64,000 bases of DNA, taken from assembly GCA_020636895.1 (NCBI GenBank), contig JACJWZ010000001.1:372001-436000 (forward strand). Direction: 5' to 3'. Positions 26,193 to 34,592 of this stretch are shown one piece after another. A program made the translations under genes and the position numbers. The first letter of the stretch is position 1, and each line of letters begins with the position of its first letter. The notes beneath the pieces were generated by a model. It saw nothing but the letters and a program-made list of their open reading frames with translations. It was not told the DNA's origin and made no database searches. The DNA comes from Thermoleophilales bacterium. Its GTDB lineage: Bacteria; Actinomycetota; Thermoleophilia; Solirubrobacterales; 70-9.

Positions 26193-27050
26193 ATGCAGAC
26201 GACGAGAAGTTCCAACTTCGCCGCCGGACTCCGGACGACGGCCCTGCTCGCGGGTCTCGCCGGCCTCCTCGTTGCGATCGGGTTCGCGATCGGCGGCGCG
26301 AGCACCGCGCTCGTGTTCCTCTTCATCGCGCTCGCCTTCAACCTCGGCACGTACTGGTTCAGCGACAGGATCGCGCTGAAGATGAGCGGCGCTCAGCCGA
26401 TGACCGAGGAGCAGGCGCCGCAGATCTACGAGATGGTGCGAGAGCTGACGACGGCGGCGAAGATGCCGATGCCGCGCCTCTACGTGATCCCGCAGGCGCA
26501 GGCCAACGCGTTCGCGACGGGCCGCAATCCCGACAACGCCGCAGTGGCGGTGACCGCCGGGATCACGAAGCTCCTCTCCCCGAACGAGCTCCGCGGCGTG
26601 ATCGCGCACGAGCTCGCGCACATCCGCAACCGCGACACGCTCACTCAGGCGGTAGCGGCCTCGATCGGCGGCGCGATCACCTACCTCGGCTACATGCTGA
26701 TGTGGTTCGGCGGCGACGACGACAGCCCGCTCGGCCTCGTCGCCTCGCTGCTGCTCGTGCTGCTGGCTCCGATCGCCGCGACGATCATCCAGCTCGCGAT
26801 CTCACGCCAGCGGGAGTTCTCGGCGGACGCGACCGGCGCCCAGATCGCCGGCGACCCGGAGAGTCTCGCCTCGGCGCTGCTGCGACTCGAGCAGGGCGCC
26901 AAGGACGCCCCGATGCAGGTCAACCAGGCGACCGAGTGCCTGTACATCGTCAAGCCGTTCTCGGCCAAGGGCGTCTCCGGTCTCTTCAGCACGCATCCGC
27001 CGATCGAGGAGCGGGTCAAGCGGCTGCGCCAGATGCGGCCTTCGCTGTAG
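26193..27050 (+). CDS. htpX: HtpX-type M48 membrane metalloprotease
   Basis: 285 residues. Zinc motif H139-E140-x2-H143 in VIAHELAHIRNRDTL with the downstream Glu in QREFSADATGAQIAGDPESL. Two N-terminal helices (residues 17-58) and two more after the active site anchor it in the membrane. HtpX degrades misfolded membrane proteins. The start is fixed by AGGAGG at 26179-26184, eight bases before ATG 26193, one of the few strong Shine-Dalgarno sites here. It is divergent from a two-component pair that may control it. Confidence 0.94.
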   Translation: MQTTRSSNFAAGLRTTALLAGLAGLLVAIGFAIGGASTALVFLFIALAFNLGTYWFSDRIALKMSGAQPMTEEQAPQIYEMVRELTTAAKMPMPRLYVIPQAQANAFATGRNPDNAAVAVTAGITKLLSPNELRGVIAHELAHIRNRDTLTQAVAASIGGAITYLGYMLMWFGGDDDSPLGLVASLLLVLLAPIAATIIQLAISRQREFSADATGAQIAGDPESLASALLRLEQGAKDAPMQVNQATECLYIVKPFSAKGVSGLFSTHPPIEERVKRLRQMRPSL

Positions 27051-27076
27051 TCGCGCTCGGGCCGCGCGCCCATCGC

Positions 27077-27089
27077 TATACTTTCTGAA
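27077..27089 (+). promoter_or_regulatory. Leaderless promoter of the rhodanese-E1 gene
   Basis: TATACT at 27077-27082, seven bases, GTG at 27090. The stretch around the start (CTGAAGTG) is identical at the cysM start 12.3 kb away. Confidence 0.55.
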
Positions 27090-28289
27090 GTGACTCCTCC
27101 CACCGACGTCAAGACCCGTGCATCCGGCGCCGATCTGATCTCGCGCGCCAAGGACTCCATCGAGGAGGTGCAGCCGACCGAGGCCCGCGACCAAGCGGCC
27201 GACGGCGCGATCCTCGTCGATGTCCGCGAGCAGCACGAGTTCGAGGAGCGCCACATCGAAGGCGCCGTCCTCGTTCCGCGGGGACATCTCGAGTCGCGGA
27301 TCGAGCAGTTCGTGCCCGATCGATCAGGTCGCGTGATCCTTTACTGCGCCACGGGCATCCGCTCGGCGCTGGCCGCGAAGACGATGATGGAGGAGCTTGG
27401 CTACGAGGACGTCGCGTCGATGGCGGGCGGCATCACGCTGTGGCGCGATCGCGGCCTGCCGGTCGTCACCCCCAGGGCCCTCACACAGGAGCAGAAGGAG
27501 CGCTACTCGCGGCACGTGCTCGTCCCGGAGATCGGGCTCGAGGGCCAGCTCAAGCTTCTCGATGCCAAGGTGCTGCTGCTCGGCACGGGCGGGCTCGGCT
27601 CGCCCACGGCCCTCTACCTCGCGGCGGCGGGCGTCGGCACGCTCGGGCTCGTCGACGACGACGTCGTCGACGCCTCGAACCTGCAGCGCCAGGTCATCCA
27701 CAACACCGACACGATCGGGATGGCGAAGACGGAGTCCGCGCGCAAGGCGATCGAGGCACTCAACCCCGACGTCAAGGTCGAGGAGCACGCCACCCGCCTC
27801 GACGCGAGCAACGTGATCGAACTTCTCGAGCAGTACGACATCGTCGTCGACGGCGCCGACAACTTCCCGACGCGCTATCTGCTCAACGACGCCTCCGTCC
27901 GGCTCAAGAAGCCGGTCGTCTCGGCCTCGATCCTCGCCTTCGACGGGCAGATCTCGACTTTCGTTCCCTTCGAGGGTCCCTGCTACCGCTGCCTGTACCC
28001 GACGCCGCCTCCGCCGGAGCTCGCTCCGAGCTGCGGCGCCGCCGGCGTGCTCGGCGTCCTGCCGGGGATCATGGGCCTGCTGCAGGCGCTCGAGGTCGTC
28101 AAGCTCGTCACCGGCGCCGGAACCCCGCTGATCGGCCGGCTGCTGCTCTTCGAGGCCCTCGGTACCGAATTCACCGAGCTCAAGGTCAAGCGCGATCCGG
28201 ACTGCCCGATCTGCGGCCCGAACGCGCCGGAGATCGCCGACGAGGACCTCGGCAAGTTCCCCGACTACGACCTGTTCTGCGCCGGTTGA
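27090..28289 (+). CDS. Rhodanese-E1 adenylyltransferase (MoeZ/MoeB-like) for CysO
   Basis: 399 residues. An N-terminal rhodanese domain (about 25-125) has active Cys C86 in LYCATGIRSAL. A ThiF/E1 domain follows, with ATP loop GTGGLGS (165-171), the NLQRQVIHN helix, DGADNFPTRYLLND and zinc pairs CYRCLYP and CPICG. It should adenylate the C-terminal glycine of the sulfur carrier encoded next door and load it with sulfur. In mycobacterial MoeZ the rhodanese domain is C-terminal; here the order is reversed. GTG 27090 is leaderless. The cysO gene follows after 24 bases. Confidence 0.92.
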   Translation: MTPPTDVKTRASGADLISRAKDSIEEVQPTEARDQAADGAILVDVREQHEFEERHIEGAVLVPRGHLESRIEQFVPDRSGRVILYCATGIRSALAAKTMMEELGYEDVASMAGGITLWRDRGLPVVTPRALTQEQKERYSRHVLVPEIGLEGQLKLLDAKVLLLGTGGLGSPTALYLAAAGVGTLGLVDDDVVDASNLQRQVIHNTDTIGMAKTESARKAIEALNPDVKVEEHATRLDASNVIELLEQYDIVVDGADNFPTRYLLNDASVRLKKPVVSASILAFDGQISTFVPFEGPCYRCLYPTPPPPELAPSCGAAGVLGVLPGIMGLLQALEVVKLVTGAGTPLIGRLLLFEALGTEFTELKVKRDPDCPICGPNAPEIADEDLGKFPDYDLFCAG

Positions 28290-28300
28290 GCCCGGCCAGC

Positions 28301-28313
28301 TAGGTTTCCCGGC
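28301..28313 (+). promoter_or_regulatory. Leaderless promoter of cysO
   Basis: TAGGTT at 28301-28306, seven bases, ATG at 28314. CysO can thus be made in excess over its activating enzyme. Confidence 0.45.
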
Positions 28314-28586
28314 ATGCCCAAGGTGAAGATCCCACCAGTGCTCCGTGCTCAGACGGGCGGCCAGTCGGTCGTCGAGGCGGCGGGGGACGATGTCGGCGCC
28401 GTGCTGAACGCCCTCACCGAAGCCCACCCCGACCTCGCCCGGCAGCTCTTCGACGACGCCGGGGACCTCAACCGCTACGTCAACGTCTACCTCAACGACG
28501 AGGACGTGCGCCTGCTCGACGGGCTCGGCACCGCCGCCAAGGAGGGGGACACGGTGGTCATCCTCCCGGCAATGGCAGGCGGCTGA
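28314..28586 (+). CDS. cysO: Sulfur carrier protein CysO (ThiS/MoaD family)
   Basis: 90 residues with a ubiquitin fold and a terminal Gly-Gly (ILPAMAGG), the site of thiocarboxylation. The strings VKIPPVLRAQTGGQ, RYVNVYLNDEDVR and KEGDTVVILPA closely parallel M. tuberculosis CysO. It would carry sulfur to CysM and be freed as CysO-Cys by the Mec protease (39.4-40.8 kb here). It follows the rhodanese-E1 gene. Confidence 0.94.
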   Translation: MPKVKIPPVLRAQTGGQSVVEAAGDDVGAVLNALTEAHPDLARQLFDDAGDLNRYVNVYLNDEDVRLLDGLGTAAKEGDTVVILPAMAGG

Positions 28587-28595
28587 ACCGCCGAG

Positions 28596-29702
28596 CTAGT
28601 CCGGGTCGCCGCCGGTCAGGTCGGTGAAGGCGATCCATGCGGGCTTGCTGTCGCGGTCGCCGTCGACCAGGCCCGCCGTCGCGCACCACGTGCATGCGAC
28701 GCCGGTGTCGACGTCGCGCCAGGTGAACCAGATGATCCCCTCGAGCCCGAGCTCGTCGCGGCGGTCGAGGAGGTCGCCGAGGCTCTCGCTCAGGAGCTCA
28801 CCCTGCTCCTCCGGGGTCTTCGCCAGGTCGCTGCCCGCCTTCGGGTTGGAGCCCCAGCCGATCTCCGTGACCCAGAGGCCGGCGTCGTCGCCGACTTCCT
28901 CGACGAGGTCGTGGGTCTTGTCGACCTGCGCGAGCACGTCTTCGACGTTCGGGGCGTAGGGGTGGATCCCGACGGCGTCGATCGCGTCCTTCATGCCGCG
29001 GTGGTCGTAGACCTGGCGCAGGAAGTCGATCGAGTTGATCGCGCCATCGGACTGCGGGGTGATGAACATGCCAGCGGTCATCACCTCGGCTTCGGGATCG
29101 ACCTCCTTGATGACGCGCGATGAGCGCTTGAAGAGCTGCGCGTAGGCGTCCGGGTCCGGGGCCGGCTCCCAGAAGACGGACGAGTTCGGCTCGTTCCAGA
29201 TCTCCCAGGCGTGCGGCGGCTGCGGCACGAGGCCGGGGTCCGACTGCGCCAGGGCGCGCCAGTACTCGCCGTCGGTGCCGTAGCGGGTCACCGCCGCTTT
29301 GAGGAAATCCGCCCAGGCGTCGAACGCCTTCGGGTCCTCGGTGGGCGGGATCGAGCTGCTCTTCTCGTAGGCGGTCGGGGTGCCGATTACGTAGGGGACC
29401 GGCTCGATCCCGTGCTCGGCGAGGCGCTTGAACTCGGCGTCGTAGGCGGACCAGTCGTAGGCGCCCTTGACGGCCTCGACCGTCTGCCAGGAGAGCAGCA
29501 CGTGGTAGCTGCCGATACCTCCCCTGGCCATGCGCGCTAGGTCGGAGTCGTCGGGGGTCTCGTTCGGGGCGATGCCGAAGAACGCGCCGTAGTCGCCCCG
29601 GATCGTCGCGGTCTGCTCCTCGCCGTCACCCCCGCAACCCACCAATGCCGATGCGGTCAGGAGGGTGGCGACGGACGCGAGCAGCGCGCCGCGGCGACTC
29701 AC
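28596..29702 (-). CDS. Lipoprotein glycoside hydrolase (GH39/GH5-like TIM barrel)
   Basis: 368 residues. Signal peptide with lipobox LVGC (C23). The (beta/alpha)8 clan-A catalytic pair is visible: acid/base E171 in WEIWNEPN and nucleophile E280 in WVTEIGWG, with GIHPYAP in between. The C-terminal CTWCATAGL is shared with the paralogue at 35493-36578 (CKWCETSGL). It probably cleaves or trims a cell-surface polysaccharide. It overlaps the upstream small membrane-protein gene by four bases. The two hydrolases bracket the exopolysaccharide genes. Confidence 0.85.
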   Translation of the reverse strand: MSRRGALLASVATLLTASALVGCGGDGEEQTATIRGDYGAFFGIAPNETPDDSDLARMARGGIGSYHVLLSWQTVEAVKGAYDWSAYDAEFKRLAEHGIEPVPYVIGTPTAYEKSSSIPPTEDPKAFDAWADFLKAAVTRYGTDGEYWRALAQSDPGLVPQPPHAWEIWNEPNSSVFWEPAPDPDAYAQLFKRSSRVIKEVDPEAEVMTAGMFITPQSDGAINSIDFLRQVYDHRGMKDAIDAVGIHPYAPNVEDVLAQVDKTHDLVEEVGDDAGLWVTEIGWGSNPKAGSDLAKTPEEQGELLSESLGDLLDRRDELGLEGIIWFTWRDVDTGVACTWCATAGLVDGDRDSKPAWIAFTDLTGGDPD

Positions 29703-30043
29703 GCGGGCCCCGGGGCGCGGCGCCGCAGCGCGAACGACGCGACGCCGCCGGCGATCGCGGCCGCCAACGTGATCCAGGCGACCGGGCCGGCGGCCTCGAG
29801 CGGAGTCTGCGGTGGTGACGTCTCGCCGACCACGCCGAGCTGCTCGCCTTCTGAACGCGCGTGGGCGTTCGGGTCACGCTGCACGTCCTCGGTGACCTGC
29901 TCGCCCCCTCCGGCGATCCCGGTCGCGTACTCGTCGGTCGCGGCGCTCCCGGCTGCGGCCGTGGGCACCAGCAGCAGCGTCAGAGATGCGAGCATCGCAG
30001 CGGCGGCGGCTCGCGGGCTCCTAGAATCACTCGTGCGGGCCAT
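29699..30043 (-). CDS. Small exported membrane-anchored protein
   Basis: 114 residues: signal peptide (AAAAAMLASLTLLLVPTAAAG), a polar stretch of about 50 residues (GGGEQVTEDVQRDPNAHARS), then one C-terminal helix (AWITLAAAIAGGVASFAL) and a basic tail RRRAPGPA. This is the layout of a type I membrane protein. ATG 30043 was chosen because the longer frame has no signal sequence at its start. Coupled by ATGA to the glycoside hydrolase gene and divergent from the Wzy-like gene with an 18-base gap. Confidence 0.65.
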   Translation of the reverse strand: MARTSDSRSPRAAAAAMLASLTLLLVPTAAAGSAATDEYATGIAGGGEQVTEDVQRDPNAHARSEGEQLGVVGETSPPQTPLEAAGPVAWITLAAAIAGGVASFALRRRAPGPA

Positions 30044-30062
30044 GAACGACGCCGAAGGGTAG
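30022..30062 (+). promoter_or_regulatory. Promoter and possible leader peptide for the Wzy-like gene
   Basis: TAGAAT at 30022-30027 is close to the -10 consensus. Five bases later GTG (30033) opens a nine-codon frame (VRAMNDAEG) whose TAG (30060-30062) shares one base with the GTG start of the Wzy-like gene at 30062, suggesting a coupled leader peptide. Confidence 0.35.
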
Positions 30063-31948
30063 TGACACGCTCGAGCCTCCACGCTGGCGTCGTCTCCGGC
30101 GCAGCGGCGGCTGCTGCCGTCGTCGCCGTGGCGCTGGCCGGAGGTGGACATGGCGGCGTCGCCCTCGGGGTCGCGACCGCGGCGGTGTGGGTCGCACTCC
30201 TTCTCGCGATCCTCTCGGGGCGCCTTCCCGCGAGCGATCCGGGTCCGGGCCTGAGCACCGCCGCGGCCTTCCTCACGGCGTTGCTCGCGCTCACCGCTCT
30301 CTCCACCATCTGGACGACGAGCACCGGCGCCGCGTTCGAGCAGACCGTGCGGACCGCCGGCTACCTCGGCGTGCTCCTGACCGCCGGTCTGCTCGCCCGT
30401 CGCGATCGCATCGGCCCCGCGTTGACGGGGCTCGCGGTCGGCGGTGTCCTCGTGGCGCTCGTGGCGCTCGGCGCTCGGCTGCTGGGCATCGGCGCCGCTG
30501 ACGCCGACCTGGTTGCGGTCCTGCCGACCGCCGCCGGCCGTCTCAGCTTCCCGATCGGCTACTGGAACGCGCTCGGGGCGCTGATGGCGCTGTCGGTCCC
30601 GACCCTCTGCTGGCGTTCCGCGACCGCAACGACACCTGCCCTTCGCGGTCTCGCCCTCACCGGCTTCCCGCCGGTGCTGCTGGCCGCCTACATGACCTCC
30701 TCGCGGGGTGCGGTGCTGGCGGTCGTGCTCGGGCTGGGCATAACCGTCGCGTACTCACCTGACCGCCGCCGGACCGCCGCCGCGACCGCGCTTGGCCTGC
30801 TCGCCTCCGCACCCGCTGTCGTGGTCGCAACCCTCGCCTCGGGCATGCTCGACTCGCCCGGCGACGGCACCCCGCACGGCCCCGAGCTCGTCACGATCGC
30901 GGCCCTGCTCGCCGGGGTGGCGTTCGCTCTGCTGGCGGCGGGCAAGCTCGTCGCCCCGCTCGCCGCATCGCGACCGTTCTCCATCCGGGTCCCGATCCGC
31001 GCCATCGTCGCCGCGGCCGCCGTGCTGATCACGGTGCTCGTCGTCATCGCGGGGCCGTCGGCCGTGATCGGCGACCTGCGAGCCGGGAACGACGCGGCGA
31101 CGTCGAACGGGAACGATCGTGCGACGACGCTCATCTCGACCTCCGGCTCGGGGCGGGCGCAGTTCTGGCAGGCGGCGGTGGAGGCCTTCGGCGACGAGCC
31201 CGTCCGTGGGATCGGCGCCGGCGGCTTCGCCGACTACTGGAGCCAGCACGGGGAGGCGAGCACCCCTGCCGAGAACGCCCACTCCGAGCCGCTCGAGGTG
31301 CTCGCCGAGCTCGGGCTCTTCGGCTTCGTCCTCTTCGCGGCCTTCATCGCGGTCGTCCTCGGTTGCGCGGTCTCGCGTGCCCGCGAGTCCGATGCCGCAG
31401 AGGGCGGCGCGGCGGCGCTTGGGCTGCTCGCCGCAGGGCTGCTCGGTTTCGCGATCGACTGGACCTGGCAATTCCCGGCCGTCGTGGTCCCGGTGCTGGT
31501 CACGGCTGGGATGACCGCCGCGCTTGCCGAGCCGCTGCGAGCGTTCGCATCGGTGCCGCGGCTCTCCCCCCGAGCCGTGGCGGTCGGCGCGATCGTGATC
31601 TCCGTGCCGGCTGTGTGGGCGGCGACGACCCTGGCGCTCGGCGAGGCGAGCATCAATCGCAGCGAGGACGCGCTTGCGGCAGGCAGGCTCACCGATGCTG
31701 CCGCCTCCGCTCGCACCGCGGCGGCGATCCAGCCGTGGGCTGCGGAGCCCTGGATCCACCTGGCCGAGGTCGAGCGTCAGGCCGGGAACTTCGACGCCGC
31801 GGCCGCGGCAGCAACGGAGGCGATCGATCGAGATCAGTCGAGCCTCGACGCCTGGGTCCTGCTCTCGCAGGCGGAGGCTGGGCGTGGCAACGCCGTGGCC
31901 GCGCTGAATCACGGGTCCCGCGCGTTGGCACTGGGGCTGTCGCGATAG
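30062..31948 (+). CDS. Wzy/WaaL-type O-antigen ligase or polymerase with TPR tail
   Basis: 628 residues. About twelve hydrophobic helices fill residues 8-520. The Wzy_C-type region is at about 350-440, with STSGSGRAQFWQAAVEAFGD, RGIGAGGFADYW and the conserved histidine in NAHSEPLEVLAELGLFGF. The C-terminal 100 residues form a TPR-like pair (EDALAAGRLTDAAASARTAA, HLAEVERQAGNFDAAAAAAT). It should join or polymerise polysaccharide repeat units on the outer face of the membrane. GTG 30062 was chosen; longer frames overlap the divergent gene. It is the first gene of the + strand exopolysaccharide set. Confidence 0.85.
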   Translation: MTRSSLHAGVVSGAAAAAAVVAVALAGGGHGGVALGVATAAVWVALLLAILSGRLPASDPGPGLSTAAAFLTALLALTALSTIWTTSTGAAFEQTVRTAGYLGVLLTAGLLARRDRIGPALTGLAVGGVLVALVALGARLLGIGAADADLVAVLPTAAGRLSFPIGYWNALGALMALSVPTLCWRSATATTPALRGLALTGFPPVLLAAYMTSSRGAVLAVVLGLGITVAYSPDRRRTAAATALGLLASAPAVVVATLASGMLDSPGDGTPHGPELVTIAALLAGVAFALLAAGKLVAPLAASRPFSIRVPIRAIVAAAAVLITVLVVIAGPSAVIGDLRAGNDAATSNGNDRATTLISTSGSGRAQFWQAAVEAFGDEPVRGIGAGGFADYWSQHGEASTPAENAHSEPLEVLAELGLFGFVLFAAFIAVVLGCAVSRARESDAAEGGAAALGLLAAGLLGFAIDWTWQFPAVVVPVLVTAGMTAALAEPLRAFASVPRLSPRAVAVGAIVISVPAVWAATTLALGEASINRSEDALAAGRLTDAAASARTAAAIQPWAAEPWIHLAEVERQAGNFDAAAAAATEAIDRDQSSLDAWVLLSQAEAGRGNAVAALNHGSRALALGLSR

Positions 31949-32055
31949 GCCGGCGATTGGGGACCATGGATGCGGGGTACTGATACCTGCGTCCTCCACG
32001 CCTTTATCCTGCAAGGAGGCTCGTCCGGACCCGCGGCGACGGGAACGGGTCCAAC

Positions 32056-32091
32056 TTGACAATTTGGGGCTTGTCCTAGATGCCGGAGACC
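32056..32091 (+). promoter_or_regulatory. Promoter before the WbaP-like gene
   Basis: TTGACA at 32056-32061 is a perfect -35 box. TAGATG at 32077-32082 (15-base spacer) could be the -10. If so, ATG 32080 lies inside the box and translation would start at ATG 32092, nine bases downstream. Confidence 0.4.
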
Positions 32092-33516
32092 ATGGAGCAC
32101 AAGACGGTGGTGGACGCGACTCGTAGCGAACGTGTCGCCGCTGCTCCCGTGCGCGCGGAGCACTCCAAGACGCGCAGCCGCTGGTGGCGCGACGCCCGCC
32201 GGCGCCGCATGCTCGCCTGCGCCGACGTCCTTTCGGGCCTGCTCGCCATCGGCCTCGTGGCGGTGCCTGCCACCCACAGTCCATGGGCGCTCGTCTTCGT
32301 CCCCCTGTGGCCGCTGGCCGCCAAGCTCTTCGGTCTCTACGACCGCGACCATCGGGCCCTTCGCCACCTGACCGCCGACGAGGTACCGGTGCTGGCGGCG
32401 TGGGCGGCGACGCTGACCGCCACCGTCGCTCTCTTCCTGCCGCTGACGCCCGCCGGCACCCTGGGTGGGATCAGCATCATCGCCCTGTTCGCGGTGGCGA
32501 CCCTGCTCGCGACCGGCCTGCGGTCCTTCGCGCGCTGGGCCTGGTGGAAGGCGACTCCTCCGGAGCGCGTTCGCCTCGTCGGCGACGGGCCCCTGCTGGA
32601 ATCGCTGCGCCGCAAGGTGGCCGTGTTCAGCGAGATGCACCTCGAGCTCTCCTCGGAGGTGCTGATCTCCGACGTCGAGGGCGCTCGGTCGCTCGACGAC
32701 GAGCTCAACTCCCTCGCGGTCGGCGTCGACCGCATCGTCGTCGCCGCCGAGGGCGTGGAGGCCTCGCTGATCGGCGAGCTCAAGGGCGTCTGCCGCCGCC
32801 GCCAGGTGAAGCTGAGCGTGGTCTCGCCGCTGCGCGGGCCCGCAGCGCCCTCCGACTGGACCGCGCACCTGGCCGACCTGCCGATCCTCGAATACAACAC
32901 CTGGGATCAGTCGCGCTCGTCGCTGGCGATCAAGCGGATCACCGACATCATCGTCTCCAGTATCGGCCTGATCCTGTTCTCGCCGATCCTGCTGGTCAGC
33001 GCGATCGCGATCAAGCTGGACAGCCCCGGCCCCGTGTTCTTCTCGCAGATCCGGGCCGGGCGGGACCGCAGGCCCTTCCGGATGTACAAGCTGCGGACGA
33101 TGGTGGCCGACGCCGAGGCGCAGCTCGGCGAGCTGGTCGACATCGACGAGCTCGCGGATCCGATGTTCAAGCTCCGCGACGATCCCCGGATCACGCGCGT
33201 CGGCTCGGTGCTCCGGCGCTTCAGCCTCGACGAGTTCCCGCAGCTCTTCAACGTCCTCGTCGGCGAAATGAGCATCGTCGGGCCCCGGCCCGAGCAGGTC
33301 GAGCTCGTCGAGCGCTACACGGGCGACGCGCTGGCGAAGATGGCCGTCAAGCCCGGGGTGACCGGCCCGATGCAGGTGTTCGGGCGCGGTGAGCTCACCT
33401 TCGACGAGCGCATCGCCGTCGAGCTCGACTACGTCGAGAACGCTTCGCTTGCGCGCGACCTGGAGATCATGATCCACACCCTTCCCGCGGTGCTGCGGGG
33501 AACCGGCGCGTACTAG
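32080..33516 (+). CDS. Polyprenyl-phosphate sugar phosphotransferase (WbaP/CpsE type)
   Basis: 478 residues. Four N-terminal membrane helices (about 40-150), a degenerate nucleotide-binding middle, then the bacterial sugar transferase domain (about 285-478): KRITDIIVSSIGLILFSPIL, FFSQIRAGRDRRPFRMYKLR, RRFSLDEFPQLFNVLVGEMS, IVGPRPEQ and KPGVTGPMQV. It transfers a sugar-1-phosphate to undecaprenyl phosphate, the first step of an exopolysaccharide repeat. The start could be ATG 32080 or 32092. A perfect TTGACA lies just upstream. It is followed by a glycosyltransferase after 29 bases. Confidence 0.92.
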   Translation: MPETMEHKTVVDATRSERVAAAPVRAEHSKTRSRWWRDARRRRMLACADVLSGLLAIGLVAVPATHSPWALVFVPLWPLAAKLFGLYDRDHRALRHLTADEVPVLAAWAATLTATVALFLPLTPAGTLGGISIIALFAVATLLATGLRSFARWAWWKATPPERVRLVGDGPLLESLRRKVAVFSEMHLELSSEVLISDVEGARSLDDELNSLAVGVDRIVVAAEGVEASLIGELKGVCRRRQVKLSVVSPLRGPAAPSDWTAHLADLPILEYNTWDQSRSSLAIKRITDIIVSSIGLILFSPILLVSAIAIKLDSPGPVFFSQIRAGRDRRPFRMYKLRTMVADAEAQLGELVDIDELADPMFKLRDDPRITRVGSVLRRFSLDEFPQLFNVLVGEMSIVGPRPEQVELVERYTGDALAKMAVKPGVTGPMQVFGRGELTFDERIAVELDYVENASLARDLEIMIHTLPAVLRGTGAY

Positions 33517-33545
33517 CGCGCGGCACGCGGCGAGCTTCGACGAGG

Positions 33546-34526
33546 GTGGAAGACCGGCCCATAGCGGCGAGCGTCATCGTCGCTTCGCGTGGCCCGAGGG
33601 AGCGGCTGACGCGGCTGCTGGACTCGCTCGCGGCCCAGACGGTTCCCCACGAGACCATCGTCGTCGACAACGCCTCGCCCGGGTCCGTCGTCGGCGAGGT
33701 CTGCTCCGGCTACGGGTTCGCGCGCTCGATCCGGCTCGACCGCAACGCCGGCTTCTCGGTCCCGGTCAACCTCGCCGCGCGCGAGGCGGCGTCGGCTGCG
33801 CTCGTGCTGATCAACGACGACTGCGTCTGCGATACCGACTACGTCGAGCGGGTAGTCGCAGCCCTCGATCCGCCGGCGGGGATCGTCATGGCGTCGAGCG
33901 TGATGCGCGACGTCGCCGACCCGAGCCTGATCGACAGCGCCGGGATGGAGCTGGACCGGACGATGCTGGTCTACGACTACCTGAACGGCTTCCCGGTTTC
34001 GTCGCTCGCCGATGGTCAGCCCGACCCGTTCGGGCCGTCTGCCGCCGCCGCCGCGTTCGATCGCGATGCCTTCCTCGCCGTCGGGGGCTTCGACGAGCGG
34101 ATCTTCGCCTACTGGGAGGACGTGGATCTCGTGCTGCGGTTGCGGGCGGAGGGCGGGCGGTGCCGCCTCGCCGCGGATGCCGGCGGCACGCATGAGCACT
34201 CGGCCACGCTCGGCTCCGGCTCGGCCGCGAAGAACTACCTGACCGGGTGGGGGAGGGGCTACACGCTCCGCAAGTGGGGGGTGATGAGCTCTCCCGGGCG
34301 GGCCGCGTCCGTGCTCGTCCGCGAGGCGGTGATCTGCGCCGGGCAGGCCGTGATCGATCGCAACGTCTCCGGGGTGAAGGGCCGTATCCGCGGCTGGCGG
34401 GCGGGGGAGGAGGCGGAAGCGGAGCCTTACCCGGCGGACCTCGCGACTGCGGGCCGCGGGTCTCCGCTCCTCAGCAACCTCGGCCGCCGCTTGGCGCGGC
34501 GGCGGCGGTTGGCGGCGCGGAACTGA
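33546..34526 (+). CDS. Family 2 glycosyltransferase (rhamnosyltransferase-like)
   Basis: 326 residues. GT2 fold with VIVASRGPRERLTRLLDSLA, VVDNASPGS, DRNAGFSVPVNLAAREA, the metal site VLINDD, and FDERIFAYWEDVDLVLRLRA. It adds a sugar to the lipid-linked repeat started by the WbaP-like enzyme. GTG 33546 follows CGAGG. The C-terminus is Arg-rich and likely membrane-peripheral. A hairpin repeat starts about 5 bases after the stop and probably ends the transcript. Confidence 0.88.
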   Translation: MEDRPIAASVIVASRGPRERLTRLLDSLAAQTVPHETIVVDNASPGSVVGEVCSGYGFARSIRLDRNAGFSVPVNLAAREAASAALVLINDDCVCDTDYVERVVAALDPPAGIVMASSVMRDVADPSLIDSAGMELDRTMLVYDYLNGFPVSSLADGQPDPFGPSAAAAAFDRDAFLAVGGFDERIFAYWEDVDLVLRLRAEGGRCRLAADAGGTHEHSATLGSGSAAKNYLTGWGRGYTLRKWGVMSSPGRAASVLVREAVICAGQAVIDRNVSGVKGRIRGWRAGEEAEAEPYPADLATAGRGSPLLSNLGRRLARRRRLAARN

Positions 34527-34528
34527 GC

Positions 34529-34592
34529 CGCGCGTGGCGCCTTTTCCACCGTATGCGTGGTTTTCGCGCCAGGCGTCGGCCTCGCGGAAGGC
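34529..34592 (+). repeat. Hairpin-forming dispersed repeat, copy 1 (terminator-like)
   Basis: Between two convergent glycosyltransferase genes. The core is GTGGCGCC-TTTTCCACCGTATGCGTGGTTTT, with inner arms CCAC/GTGG followed by TTTT, and an outer GTGGCGC arm paired with GCGCCAG. The same roughly 63-base unit occurs inverted and in tandem at 61425-61571. In both places the T-run follows the stem in the direction of the upstream gene. Confidence 0.7.
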
